DNA of 45,720 nucleotides from an uncultured Bacteroidales bacterium. GTDB taxonomy: Bacteria > Bacteroidota > Bacteroidia > Bacteroidales > UBA932. Numbering within the stretch: the stretch's first letter is position 1; each line of letters starts with the position of its first letter. This document shows, piece by piece, positions 6,818 to 15,988 of this stretch. Both the position numbers and the translations under genes were made by a program. The DNA is taken from contig ONRD01000016.1 of assembly GCA_900320185.1 (NCBI GenBank), forward strand, positions 1 to 45,720, given 5' to 3'. The notes beneath the pieces were generated by a model that saw nothing but the letters and a program-made list of their open reading frames with translations, made no database searches and had not been told where the DNA came from.

Positions 6818-9454
6818 TCAATCAGTGATAAGGTTCCTGTCCCTGAGTTCCTCAAGGCTGTCTTCCCACCGGGAACCGTCTGCCCACATGTAGTAGGAGA
6901 AGTAGGTGGTGTTGTACATGTAGATCGGCAGCCATGGCTGCAGTTCGGTGTAGGAGTAGTGGGAATCCCGGTTCATCGGGAGGTTCATCCACATGTGGAG
7001 GTAGTAGGGCTGGCGGACGGGGAAAGCTCCGACGAAGGAGATGTTCTCTTTTGAGTCATAGGCAGCATTCCAGCCTTCCACCGGGTAGAGGACTTTCCCG
7101 TAGTAGCGGTCGGTGCGCATGACGTAGGTTTGGATCCCGTCGGACTCCGGGACCATGAACTGGTCCTCGAGCCCGTGCGACTTGCCTATTTCTATGATGG
7201 GCTGCGGCCCCAGGACGTTCATCTCCGGATGGACCATGTCCAGTGCGAAGCGGATCCCGAGCAGGGGAGTGTTTCCGTAGAGGGAGAAAGTCTTCTCGAT
7301 GACGCTTCCGTAGTAATCGGCCCTCATGCGGACTTCCGCATATTCACCACCGGCTTTTACTACTTCGGCGCTGTAGACCTTGTGCGTTTCGACGCTCGCC
7401 TGCCCGAGGAAGTCCTCGAAGCCGCCGTAGGGGTAGAATCCCCATTCGCGGTAGGCCCTGTCGTCGTCCACGGGCTTTTCCGGCCACAGCTTGAAGAACA
7501 CGTTGTCGTCCTTGGACTTGACGTAGTACTCGATGACCCTGGCTCCCGTGGTCAGCAGGGTGACCCGTACCCTGTCGTTCTCCATGATGTACTCATCGAC
7601 GCCGTCGCCGTCGATGTCCGTCGCCTTGAGCGTGACCTCGCCGGGTTCCGCTCCGATGCCGAGCTGCGTCGTGGCGCTTATACCCATGGCTTCCGCCGTG
7701 GCGGTGTACGCGCCCGGGGCGAGGGCAAGGTTGAAATCAAGGGTCCTGCTCCCTGCCTTCGGGACTTCGCAGGTCCTCGTCTCGGAATATGCTTCTTTTC
7801 CGGAAGCATCGGTGACCGTGACCTTTACGGGGACCGATGCCGCTCCGGTGATGTTGTGGACCGAGACTGGGAAGACGCAGCCTGACGCTGGTCCGTACAG
7901 CAGCTGGTGGGTGGAGACCGCCGGAGGCAGGTTCACCGAGGCTATCACCGACTTGGAGGAGGTCCCCCAGTCGAAGCAGGCCGCCACGGCGCTCAGCCGT
8001 CCCATCGATGCGGCGGAAGGGATCAGGTCGAAGGTCAGGTCAAGCCTCTTGCCGGCGCCGACTTCAATCTTCCTTGCCGCGTCTCCGGAAACCGAAAGGT
8101 GCTCCGGGAGCATGAGGCTGAATGTCCCTCCGACCTTGTCCGGACAGTGGTTTTCGATGGTGACGCGGAGGGTGTGGCCTTCCACCAGGGCGTGGATGTC
8201 CACTTTGTCGCCGAAGTAGTCTTCCAGGTACTCCCTGTCAAGAAGGAGCAGCTGCATTGCCTTGCGGAAGCGGTCCGGGCCGAGGATTACGCCTTGCGGC
8301 GCCACTCCGACTGCGCGCCTCGACATGATGGCGTCCCACATCGCGGCCTTGTCGAAAGGCTTTCCCTTCGGATGGAAGAGTACCATGCTGGACTGCAGCC
8401 CGCCAAGCACTCCGCCGGTCAGCATGACGAAAGGCTTGTCCCATGTCGCGAGCTGCCTTGAGTTGCCCTCGGAAGCTATATAGCCGTCGCAGGCTTCATT
8501 TTCGGGCTGTCCGGTTTCCGGGATGCCGCCGAATAGGTAGCCATGCTTCCGTTCCCTGAACTTGACCCAGTCTTCCGTGGTGAACATCTCCTGGACCTGG
8601 AGTCCTTCGTAGTCGTCGCAGCCGTAGATTGGATAGGTGCCGAGGTCGGTGACGACCGGCAATCCCGTCTCAGCGACCCACTTCGACAGGTTGTCTCCGA
8701 GAAGGAATTCGTAGAGTCCGCTGAACACGAACCATGAGTTGCCTTCGTTCATCCCGATCCCCATCACGTCCAGTGGGTTCCCGGGAGCGCAGGTGACGCT
8801 GCGGACGAGGGTTTCGGCGCCGAACCAGCCGCGTTTGAAATCATATTCACCGGTCACAGACTTGACATTCGCGACCAGCTCCTTGAAAACTTCCAGTTCC
8901 AGCCTGTCCCCGAGGGCGACGCAGAGAGTAGTGCGGCCCTTCTTCAGCACGAAAGCCTTCAGGGGGTCCTGTACTCCCCGGGTCAGGTAGCTTGAGGGTC
9001 CGTCGAATGAGGGTGCCTTACTTTCCAGCGCTCCGGCAAGCTCGGACGAAGTGTCTACGAAGGCCAGTACGGTTCCGGAAGACTTCAAGGCCGATTCGAG
9101 GTCGTCCCGGGAGGGATTGTCGAGGGTCTTGAAATCATCGCGGCACAGGACTTCCATGAACCCTTCCTGGAGCCGAAGGCCGGGGAGGCCGAGTTTTTCG
9201 GCCAGGGCGTATCTCGACATGGCTATGGTTTCCGCCACGTCGGGGGCGTTGATCCGGTAAAGGTTGCCGTAGCGGAAGTCCCTGCGGCTCAGGTCCTGCC
9301 AGTGGTCGGTGTAGCCGTTGAACACGGTGTGGCTCTCCACGGGGGCACGTCCCGGCCCTGTCTCGGCCAGGCGGAAGCCCTCAAACCCGGTGCGGCAGGC
9401 TGGCAGCAGCCCTGCCACGGAAAGGAGGATAAGGGGAAGAATGCGTTTCATCAT
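6818..9454 (-). CDS. Large lipoprotein (878 aa) with C-terminal mutarotase-like beta-sandwich, unknown function
   Basis: The signal peptide MMKRILPLILLSVAGLLPAC ends in a lipobox-like Cys20. The N-terminal half (about residues 40-440) is mixed alpha/beta and unfamiliar. Residues about 440-600 look like one or two Ig-like/Big domains (LRVTIENHCPDKVGGTFSL; VPVKVTVTDASGKEAYSETR). Around residue 620 is a calcium-loop-like DIDGDGVDEY. The last 270 residues (VRVTLLTTGARVIEYYVKSK, EWGFYPYGGFEDFLGQ, YGNTPLLGIRF) resemble the galactose-mutarotase-like beta-sandwich of glycoside-processing enzymes. No family is named. It is the first gene after a good promoter and is followed by the propeller lipoprotein. 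Its position at the end of the locus suggests carbohydrate capture or cleavage at the cell surface. Confidence 0.75.
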   Translation of the reverse strand: MMKRILPLILLSVAGLLPACRTGFEGFRLAETGPGRAPVESHTVFNGYTDHWQDLSRRDFRYGNLYRINAPDVAETIAMSRYALAEKLGLPGLRLQEGFMEVLCRDDFKTLDNPSRDDLESALKSSGTVLAFVDTSSELAGALESKAPSFDGPSSYLTRGVQDPLKAFVLKKGRTTLCVALGDRLELEVFKELVANVKSVTGEYDFKRGWFGAETLVRSVTCAPGNPLDVMGIGMNEGNSWFVFSGLYEFLLGDNLSKWVAETGLPVVTDLGTYPIYGCDDYEGLQVQEMFTTEDWVKFRERKHGYLFGGIPETGQPENEACDGYIASEGNSRQLATWDKPFVMLTGGVLGGLQSSMVLFHPKGKPFDKAAMWDAIMSRRAVGVAPQGVILGPDRFRKAMQLLLLDREYLEDYFGDKVDIHALVEGHTLRVTIENHCPDKVGGTFSLMLPEHLSVSGDAARKIEVGAGKRLDLTFDLIPSAASMGRLSAVAACFDWGTSSKSVIASVNLPPAVSTHQLLYGPASGCVFPVSVHNITGAASVPVKVTVTDASGKEAYSETRTCEVPKAGSRTLDFNLALAPGAYTATAEAMGISATTQLGIGAEPGEVTLKATDIDGDGVDEYIMENDRVRVTLLTTGARVIEYYVKSKDDNVFFKLWPEKPVDDDRAYREWGFYPYGGFEDFLGQASVETHKVYSAEVVKAGGEYAEVRMRADYYGSVIEKTFSLYGNTPLLGIRFALDMVHPEMNVLGPQPIIEIGKSHGLEDQFMVPESDGIQTYVMRTDRYYGKVLYPVEGWNAAYDSKENISFVGAFPVRQPYYLHMWMNLPMNRDSHYSYTELQPWLPIYMYNTTYFSYYMWADGSRWEDSLEELRDRNLITD

Positions 9455-9477
9455 GTGGTCGGTTTGTCTTCGGATGT

Positions 9478-9508
9478 TAAATATAGCAAAACATCCTGTA
9501 TTTGCGAA
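9478..9508 (-). promoter_or_regulatory. Bacteroidetes-type promoter for the two-lipoprotein unit
   Basis: On the minus strand TTCG (9505-9508), a 19-nt spacer and TATATTTA (9478-9485) approximate TTTG-N19-TAnnTTTG, with one mismatch in each box. The -7 box lies about 24 nt upstream of the ATG at 9454. It suggests that the last two genes of the locus can be transcribed separately from the enzyme genes upstream. Confidence 0.5.
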
Positions 9509-9586
9509 AGCCGTTCATCGATGCCGGATCCAGTGCTGTCAATGAAACCGTCCTGCCGCTGTCAGGTAGACCGTCCTTACGGCCCG

Positions 9587-11308
9587 TCAAGGCAACCGCT
9601 TCAGGAAATCTTCCGTGGCCTGTCCTTCGTTGATCCGGATGCCGGGGTTGTCGGCGATGATCCGGAGGAACTCGTCCTTGACTCCGTTGGTCTTGGATTC
9701 TTCGGGGTTGCGCATCTCTTTCAGGTAGAGGATCTGGAGGCGTACCCTGTCGTAGCGGCGGGCCAGTTCACGGTCGCCCTCGACCAGCGGCTTCCCTTTT
9801 TCGAGGATTGTCCAGGCTTTGTCGATGAAGTCGTCGGTGTAGATTGGGTGCTGGGCGTTGAAGCCGCAGGGCATGAAGGTGTCATCCTTGACCAGGGAGC
9901 GGCAGAGCTCGAAATATTCCTGGACCTGGGGAGCCGCGGCGCCGTAGAAGTCGGAGATGAACTCCCTGACGAGGGCGTCAGTGTCCTGATGCGGGTCCCA
10001 CAGCAAGCGTGCGAGCACCCAAGACTTCATCTCCGCGAACTCACCCCCGTCGGTCTGGTACTGCGCCTCTTCCTGGATGCCCAGGGCGTTGTGGTCGCGG
10101 AAAGTCTTGATGTTGTCCGCGAGTACCCCGAAGTTGGGGAACGGGGCCAGGTACTGGTGGAAGTTGACCACATAGTCCCAGATGTAGAGGTTCTTCGCGA
10201 TCCTGGACCACTCTTCCAGGTCGTTCATGAACGAGCGGTTGGACTCGTGCGTGGCGATAGGATGGGAGAAGTCGCATTCGATGTTGCACAGGCGGATCAG
10301 GACATTGTCCCTAGGGACGATGTGCTTGGGAGCCTGGCGGGTGTACCAGTAGGCGAAGGTGCCGATGTACTTGTCCGGGAACTGGTCGCGGACTGCGTCG
10401 GCGACCTGGTTGACGAACCACACGAAGATGCCGCTGTGTCCGCCGTATCTTTCTTCAAGGGCGTGGCATTCGGGACATTCGCAGAAGAATGGGTTGTCGT
10501 TCTGGCTCATGTCGTAGACCCAGTAGTCAGGATTTCCGGCCATCACCTTCTTCATCTTTTCGATGCAGATGCGCAGGACCTCGGGGTTCGACAGGCAGAG
10601 CTGTCCCGGGGTGCGCTTCCCGTCCCTCATGCAGAAATATTCAGGATGGGTGTTGAAATACTCCCCGGCATTGATGAAATAGTCGCTGGTGTGGATCCCC
10701 CAGTAACCGGAGATGCCGCCGTAGGGGTTGCGGGCGGTCTCCTGGGTCGTGTTGTTCTTGTTGTGGGCCATCCAGGCTTCGTCCCGCATCGCGTTGTGGT
10801 ACTGGACGAAGCGGAAGCGGACGGCAGGGGACTGGATGAAGTCCTCCTCCGGCAGGTCGAGCCTTTCCGTCGCAGGGACCTTCGTGAACTTCGGGGTGTA
10901 CCAGCGGATGCCGAGGTGCCTTTCCAGGAAGGTGTACACTGCGTAGATGGTACCGCGGACGCTGCCGCCGTAGAGGTACAGGTTGCCGTCCTTCGTCCTG
11001 CAGAACACAGTCTCGTCATCGGCTTCCGGAGCCGGGTCGCCGAAGGCGGCCTGAGCCAGGTTGTTGTAGCCGACGGAGATATAATGTCCTGAAGGACAAG
11101 TGTTGACGATAGGGAGCGTTACCCCTCCGGCTTCCTCGATGTAGTGCTGGAGTTCCTTCGCCGCCGTCAGTTCGGAGACGGAGGCCTCGGCTGCCACGGC
11201 GATGACGTAGCGGCTCTTCCCGTTCTTGAATATGGCCGGGGACGCAGAAGCTGCAACCGTGGCCGCGAGGGCGAGCATCGTCGCAATCAAGAGTTTCAGT
11301 GTCTTCAT
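9587..11308 (-). CDS. DUF4838-type secreted glycoside-hydrolase-like protein (573 aa)
   Basis: The start is taken at ATG 11306-11308, because only there does a normal signal peptide begin (MKTLKLLIATMLALAATVAA, cleavage after ASA). The open frame extends 24 codons further without export features. Residues about 30-135 resemble the small alpha/beta domain that precedes catalytic domains in GH20 and GH67 enzymes (AAKELQHYIEEAGGVTLPIV; YAVYTFLERHLGIRWYTP). The rest is a TIM-barrel-like domain with the family CxCxxC cluster (FFCECPECHALEERYGG) and conserved NIECDFSHPI and LYIWDYVVNFHQYLAPFPN. DUF4838 proteins are common in polysaccharide loci and are regarded as probable glycosidases with unassigned substrates. 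It is separated from the SGNH gene by 40 nt and is probably last in that transcript. Confidence 0.82.
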   Translation of the reverse strand: MKTLKLLIATMLALAATVAASASPAIFKNGKSRYVIAVAAEASVSELTAAKELQHYIEEAGGVTLPIVNTCPSGHYISVGYNNLAQAAFGDPAPEADDETVFCRTKDGNLYLYGGSVRGTIYAVYTFLERHLGIRWYTPKFTKVPATERLDLPEEDFIQSPAVRFRFVQYHNAMRDEAWMAHNKNNTTQETARNPYGGISGYWGIHTSDYFINAGEYFNTHPEYFCMRDGKRTPGQLCLSNPEVLRICIEKMKKVMAGNPDYWVYDMSQNDNPFFCECPECHALEERYGGHSGIFVWFVNQVADAVRDQFPDKYIGTFAYWYTRQAPKHIVPRDNVLIRLCNIECDFSHPIATHESNRSFMNDLEEWSRIAKNLYIWDYVVNFHQYLAPFPNFGVLADNIKTFRDHNALGIQEEAQYQTDGGEFAEMKSWVLARLLWDPHQDTDALVREFISDFYGAAAPQVQEYFELCRSLVKDDTFMPCGFNAQHPIYTDDFIDKAWTILEKGKPLVEGDRELARRYDRVRLQILYLKEMRNPEESKTNGVKDEFLRIIADNPGIRINEGQATEDFLKRLP

Positions 11309-11348
11309 GTCGATATGGTTTTTATGATTGTTCCTGTCGATCCATTCG

Positions 11349-12863
11349 TTACTCTCCGCTTTCGAACACCTCCGGGACATCGACCAGGGCGCGTTCGAAC
11401 ATGGCTTTGCTGCCCTTCTCGTTCGGATGGTGCCAGACCTGCCAGCCGTTGAAGATTTCGGGAGGATAGTTCTCCCAGAACATCATGGTCCTGTCCACAT
11501 CCTTCCCGTCTCCGGCAAGGGAGGTCGCAAGGTCGAATCTGACCCCGTTGAGGTCCATGTTGCGGCGGACCCTCTCGATCACGGCGTTGACGTCGACCTG
11601 GGTGCCGCTCTCGTTGCTCGGGATGTTGTTGAGGATGGGTATCGACCCGTTCCTCTTTATGTAGCTGACCAGGTCCGTCAGGTTCTGTTCGGTGTTGCCT
11701 CCGTTCGTCCCGATGGTGACCATCACGTACTTGGCCTTGATGAAAGGCAGTTCGTTGGCAATGTAGTTCCTCACTTCGTTTATCGTGCAGCCGCCCCGGC
11801 CGCTGGAGATCGCGTCGCCTCCGAGCCTGTCGATGATCAGCTGTGTCCATGCCGAACTGAACAGGCTGGTGGGGTAATATGTCTCCGGCTGCGTGATCGA
11901 ATCGCCGTAGATCAGAAGGCGGACCGACCGTTTCGGGGCTTCTACCGTTATGCGCTTGACCAGCATTGAGCTGCCGCTCTCGAGTCCGAAGCAGTAGTAG
12001 TCCCATCCGGGACCGACCGTGAAGGGATTGGAGTTGACCACTCCCTTCCCGACTCCGCCGGCACCGTCGTTGACCAGGGTCACTTCGACGCTGTCGGTCC
12101 TTTCGGCGTCAAGGATACGCACGGTAGCTTTCTGGTACTCATGGATGATCTCGATGTCGAAATCCTTGAGCGAGGACAGGAAAGGAACGTCGACGGAGGT
12201 GACCGGAGAAGTAAGGATCTCCATCTTCTTCCTGGCCACCGCCACCTTCAGGGTGAAATCTTTTTCGCTGGACTGGAAAAGCCCAACGGCATTTCCGGAG
12301 AAGCGGACGCGGTAGCGTACAAGCCGCGTCCCCAGGGCGTAGAAACGATTGAGCCTGACGAGGGTGGCGGCGCTGTTGACGAGCAGGCCGTCCTCCCGGT
12401 ACTCGGCCACTCCGTTTGTCGCCAGTTCACTGAGCAAGAGTCCGGCCCGTGGCTGGCAGTCGAAAAGGACGGCCGGTCCAGTCCCTTCTTCTTCCGGACC
12501 TGAGGGTTCTGGCCCGGTTCCCTCCTTTTTCCTGACCTTCACGGTTATTTCGGCGGAGGCGTCCCTGCACGAGGCGACGATCCTGGTCTCTCCTTCCCCG
12601 ACGGCCGTGATGGTACCGTCTGAAACGGTGGCGACCGAAGGGTTCCTGGTCATCCAGGAGATGGCCGGGAGGTCGTCCGAAGCCGGTTCAACCTTTGCCC
12701 GTACACTGACCCGGTCTCCTTCGGTGAGGGAGAAATAGTCGTTGTCCACCTTTATCGTCAGGGGCTTTTGCTCAGGCTGTTCCTTCCCCCCGCCGCAGGA
12801 GGATGAACCGGCTACAGCCATCACCATGGCTGCAATCCCGGCCCATAGAAGTATCTTTTTCAT
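11349..12863 (-). CDS. Lipoprotein with Big2 domain and SGNH/GDSL esterase-like domain
   Basis: The chosen start is ATG at 12861-12863 (MKKILLWAG); an in-frame ATG five codons upstream is possible. The lipobox is near Cys23 (GSSSCGGG). Residues about 33-112 are a bacterial Ig-like Big2 domain (ISWMTRNPSVATVSDGTITA). Residues about 130-310 form a beta-sandwich. The SGNH hydrolase domain starts at LLIYGDSITQ (Ser322), continues with GGCTINEVRN and GTNGGN (Asn387), and ends with the His block WHHPNEKG (His479). The usual Asp three residues before the catalytic His is Val here, so a Ser-His dyad or altered chemistry is likely. SGNH enzymes in polysaccharide loci usually remove acetyl or other ester groups from glycans. 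It is predicted to be surface or periplasmic and to support the neighbouring GH92 enzyme. Confidence 0.85.
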   Translation of the reverse strand: MKKILLWAGIAAMVMAVAGSSSCGGGKEQPEQKPLTIKVDNDYFSLTEGDRVSVRAKVEPASDDLPAISWMTRNPSVATVSDGTITAVGEGETRIVASCRDASAEITVKVRKKEGTGPEPSGPEEEGTGPAVLFDCQPRAGLLLSELATNGVAEYREDGLLVNSAATLVRLNRFYALGTRLVRYRVRFSGNAVGLFQSSEKDFTLKVAVARKKMEILTSPVTSVDVPFLSSLKDFDIEIIHEYQKATVRILDAERTDSVEVTLVNDGAGGVGKGVVNSNPFTVGPGWDYYCFGLESGSSMLVKRITVEAPKRSVRLLIYGDSITQPETYYPTSLFSSAWTQLIIDRLGGDAISSGRGGCTINEVRNYIANELPFIKAKYVMVTIGTNGGNTEQNLTDLVSYIKRNGSIPILNNIPSNESGTQVDVNAVIERVRRNMDLNGVRFDLATSLAGDGKDVDRTMMFWENYPPEIFNGWQVWHHPNEKGSKAMFERALVDVPEVFESGE

Positions 12864-12950
12864 GTAAATGTCTTTCATTTAAGGTCTTTGAATATTCCGG
12901 CCCCTTGCTGCCCTTTTGGTGTCAGGGTGAGGGAATCTTCCATCGATGTT

Positions 12951-15900
12951 TCAGAATTCCAGCGTTCCTCCTTCCATTATGTCTTCGTAGGTGATGAAAG
13001 GGGAATCGAGTTTCTTTCCGTTGAGGCGTACCGGGACGGGCTTCCTGCCGGGTTTGCCGTTAGGGTCCGAGAGCACCGTGAAAGTTTTTCCGTTCTCAAG
13101 GTGAAGGACGGCTTTCCTGTAGAGGGGGTACCCGAGGGCGAACTGTCCCGAGGCTGGGTCTATGGGATGGAACCCGAGGCTGCTGAGGAGGAACCACGAT
13201 GACATCTGGCCGCAGTCTTCGTTGCCCGAATAGCCTGCGGGAGTGTCAAGGTACTGTGTCCTCATCACCTCATGGGCATATTTCCTTACCTTCTCGGGAT
13301 GGTCGGTGCAGGCGTACAGGTAGATGTAGTTGTGCACCGGCTCGTTGCCATGGGCATATTGCCCGATCCTTCCGGAAGACTGCATGCTGGCTACCGCCGC
13401 AGGGTCCGACTTCCACTCGAAAAGGGAGTCGAGTCGCTCCTCGAAGGCCTTCTTCCCGCCCATCAGGCCGATCAGCCCTTCCATGTCGTGCGGGACGAAG
13501 AAGCGGTACTGCCATGCGTTCCCTTCCATGTAAGGGTCGCCGTTGGGACCGTAGGCAAGAGGGTCGAAGGGCTCGCGCCAGGCTCCGGAGGCATCCTTGG
13601 CCCTGAAGAAGCAGGTGCCGGGGTCGAAGAGGTTGCGGTAGTTCTGCGCACGCTTGCGGAAGAAGGCTGCATCCTCCGTCTTTCCGAGGGCTTCGGCGAG
13701 GGCGGCCACACAGGCATCGTTGTAGCAGATTTCCAGGGTGCTGGCGACCGAGAAGGCCTGGGTCTCGTAGGGGATGTAGCCGAGGCGGTCGATCTCTTCG
13801 AAGGGAGAGCTTTCATGTTCGCGCACCGAAGTGGCCTTGACGGCCTCGAAAGCCTTCTCGCGGTCCACTCCCGGGAGGTTCTTCAGAGCTGCATCGACCA
13901 CCACCGGGATGGAGTGGTTGCCGATCATGCAGTAGATCTCGGTCCCCCAGTAGGAGATCATCGGGAGGGTCCCGTAGGAATCGTAATATGCAAGGAGGCT
14001 TGCGATGAATGCCCCGTCCCTCGTGGGCTGGATGATGGAGTAGAAGGGATGGGCGCTGCGGAAAGTGTCCCACAGGGAGAAGGTGGTGTAGTAGTCCTTG
14101 CCCTGGGGCATCTTCCTGATGGTGTGGTCGGGAGCGGTGTACGACCCGTCCACGTCAGAGAAGGTGTTGGGTTGGATGAAGGCATGGTACATCCTTGTGT
14201 AGAAGATGCGCTTCTGCACTTCGTCTCCTTCGATCTCCACCCTGGAGAGTTCTTTCTCCCAAGCTTCGTCGGCGGCACTCCGTACGGCGTCGAAGTCCCA
14301 TCCCGGGTTCTCGGCGTCCAGGGCGGCGGCCGCTCCCTCGCAGCTCACGGTGGAAAGGCCGACCTTGGCGATGACCGGCTCCCCGGTCCCTTCGAACTGA
14401 AGGAAGGCCTTCACTTTCTTTCCCTGGATGACAGGGTCCTTGTGGTAGACGTTCTTCGAACGCATCCACCATGATCCGGGCACATATTCCCTCCACATGT
14501 ACCAGTCCTTGACCGGCCTGGAGAAGCGGATGCAGAAATAGACCTTGCGGAGTCGCTCCCACCCGGTGCTTATCTTGTAGCCGACTAGCGTGCAGGGATC
14601 CTCGAACCTGATGCCGGCGTCAAGCAGGGCGGTGTTCAGGCCGGGCTGCCAGTAGCCGTGGATCACCCCGCCGTGGACCAGGTCCAGCAGGATGTTGTTC
14701 TCTTTCCCGGGAGCGAAGGTGTAGCGGTGCATGCCGGTGCGGCAGGTAGCCGTAAGCTCGGCGTCGATCCCATGGTCTTCAAGCCGGACCCGATAGTAGC
14801 CGGGGGCGGCCTCCTCCTGCGAGTGGGAGAATGCGGAACTCTGGTCCGGAGCTTCCGGCATGCTGGCAAGCGGCCGTGATGAAGGCATCAGGAGGATGTC
14901 CTGCAGGTCGGCGGCCCCTGTGCCGCTCTGGTGGGTGTGGCTGAAACCGAATATGCGGTCGCGGCCGTATTCGTACCCCTCGTGGGTGACGGAGAAATCC
15001 TCGACGTCCGGACTCAGCTGTACCATCCCGAAGGGGAAGGTCGCACCCGGGAAGGTGTTTCCGGCAAGGCTGCCGCTGTCAACAGCCCCGGTCCCGACGA
15101 AGGGATTGACATAGCGGGTCAGTCCCTCCGGCTTGCCCTTCACGACTTCGAACCTGTACAGGAACACGTCCCTCCCTTCTCCCGGATAGGAGACGTAGAC
15201 GCCTCCGTCCCAGCCGCAGACTCCTTCCGGCTCATAGGGACACACCGTGCCGTCTGTCCGGAAACTCCATGTCCTTCCGGTGGAGGTCTCGTTGACTGTC
15301 ATGTAGGTGGGCTCTCCGGCGAATCCGCAAGGGAAGAACTGGTAGCCCTGCCAGGCGCAGGCACCCTGGTGGACGACCGGGTTGTTCATCAGCCCCGACG
15401 GCTCCTTCCCTTCAACCGAGAGGCGTACGGTCTTGCGGCCCTTGGGCGGGACCGGGAAATCCCACACCTTCCCGTTCCAGTGCATGCACAGCCTGCCGGT
15501 TTCTTCATCCACGAACCAGCCGGTCCCGCATTGGACGGGTACAGGCGTGTCGGTGAGGAATATCCTCTGTACTTCGACGGCATGGTCGGTGTACAGGTCG
15601 TACACATAGCACGACCCGTCGTAGGTGCAGTCCGAGACGTAGGCCATAGGGAACTGCGACTTCTTCGAGTACTTCATAGTCCCGAAGGAGGCGTTGTTGC
15701 AGTGGGACTTGTTGCCTGGCAGGTAATAGGAAGAAACGAACCGTTCCGTGTCCAGGTCGTAGACGAGGACCTGCCCGCCGTGGTGGAACACGAAGGCATA
15801 GCCGTCGCGCACGAGCAGGCCCTGGACATGTCCGTCCACTTGGACTTCGGCCGGAGTGATGTCTCCGAGGTTCAGGACCAGGGAATGGTTCAGTTTCAGC

Positions 15901-15968
15901 CCGTCGGCCCGGGCGTCCCATGACAGGAAGACTGCAATCAGTGCGAGAGTGAGATGTAAATACTTCAT
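12951..15968 (-). CDS. GH92 alpha-mannosidase with N-terminal propeller-like module (1005 aa)
   Basis: The start is set at ATG 15966-15968, which gives the signal peptide MKYLHLTLALIAVFLSWDARA; the open frame continues upstream without sense. Residues about 285-1005 are a complete GH92 enzyme: RYVNPFVGTG, GNTFPGATFPFGMVQLSPD, FGFSHTHQSGTG, SLWDTFRSAHP, and the active-site block SGNEDCGQMSSWFLLSSLGF. GH92 enzymes are calcium-dependent exo-alpha-mannosidases of the Bacteroidetes periplasm and cell surface. Residues about 24-284 are an added domain of short beta repeats (GYAFVFHHGGQVLVYDLDTE, AYVSDCTYDGSCYVYDLYTD) that looks like part of a beta-propeller; this is not a standard GH92 accessory. 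The gene begins 20 nt after the six-hairpin gene. It is the clearest clue that the locus handles mannose-containing glycans. Confidence 0.92.
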   Translation of the reverse strand: MKYLHLTLALIAVFLSWDARADGLKLNHSLVLNLGDITPAEVQVDGHVQGLLVRDGYAFVFHHGGQVLVYDLDTERFVSSYYLPGNKSHCNNASFGTMKYSKKSQFPMAYVSDCTYDGSCYVYDLYTDHAVEVQRIFLTDTPVPVQCGTGWFVDEETGRLCMHWNGKVWDFPVPPKGRKTVRLSVEGKEPSGLMNNPVVHQGACAWQGYQFFPCGFAGEPTYMTVNETSTGRTWSFRTDGTVCPYEPEGVCGWDGGVYVSYPGEGRDVFLYRFEVVKGKPEGLTRYVNPFVGTGAVDSGSLAGNTFPGATFPFGMVQLSPDVEDFSVTHEGYEYGRDRIFGFSHTHQSGTGAADLQDILLMPSSRPLASMPEAPDQSSAFSHSQEEAAPGYYRVRLEDHGIDAELTATCRTGMHRYTFAPGKENNILLDLVHGGVIHGYWQPGLNTALLDAGIRFEDPCTLVGYKISTGWERLRKVYFCIRFSRPVKDWYMWREYVPGSWWMRSKNVYHKDPVIQGKKVKAFLQFEGTGEPVIAKVGLSTVSCEGAAAALDAENPGWDFDAVRSAADEAWEKELSRVEIEGDEVQKRIFYTRMYHAFIQPNTFSDVDGSYTAPDHTIRKMPQGKDYYTTFSLWDTFRSAHPFYSIIQPTRDGAFIASLLAYYDSYGTLPMISYWGTEIYCMIGNHSIPVVVDAALKNLPGVDREKAFEAVKATSVREHESSPFEEIDRLGYIPYETQAFSVASTLEICYNDACVAALAEALGKTEDAAFFRKRAQNYRNLFDPGTCFFRAKDASGAWREPFDPLAYGPNGDPYMEGNAWQYRFFVPHDMEGLIGLMGGKKAFEERLDSLFEWKSDPAAVASMQSSGRIGQYAHGNEPVHNYIYLYACTDHPEKVRKYAHEVMRTQYLDTPAGYSGNEDCGQMSSWFLLSSLGFHPIDPASGQFALGYPLYRKAVLHLENGKTFTVLSDPNGKPGRKPVPVRLNGKKLDSPFITYEDIMEGGTLEF

Positions 15969-15988
15969 GGTTAGTCGTTTCCGGTTGA

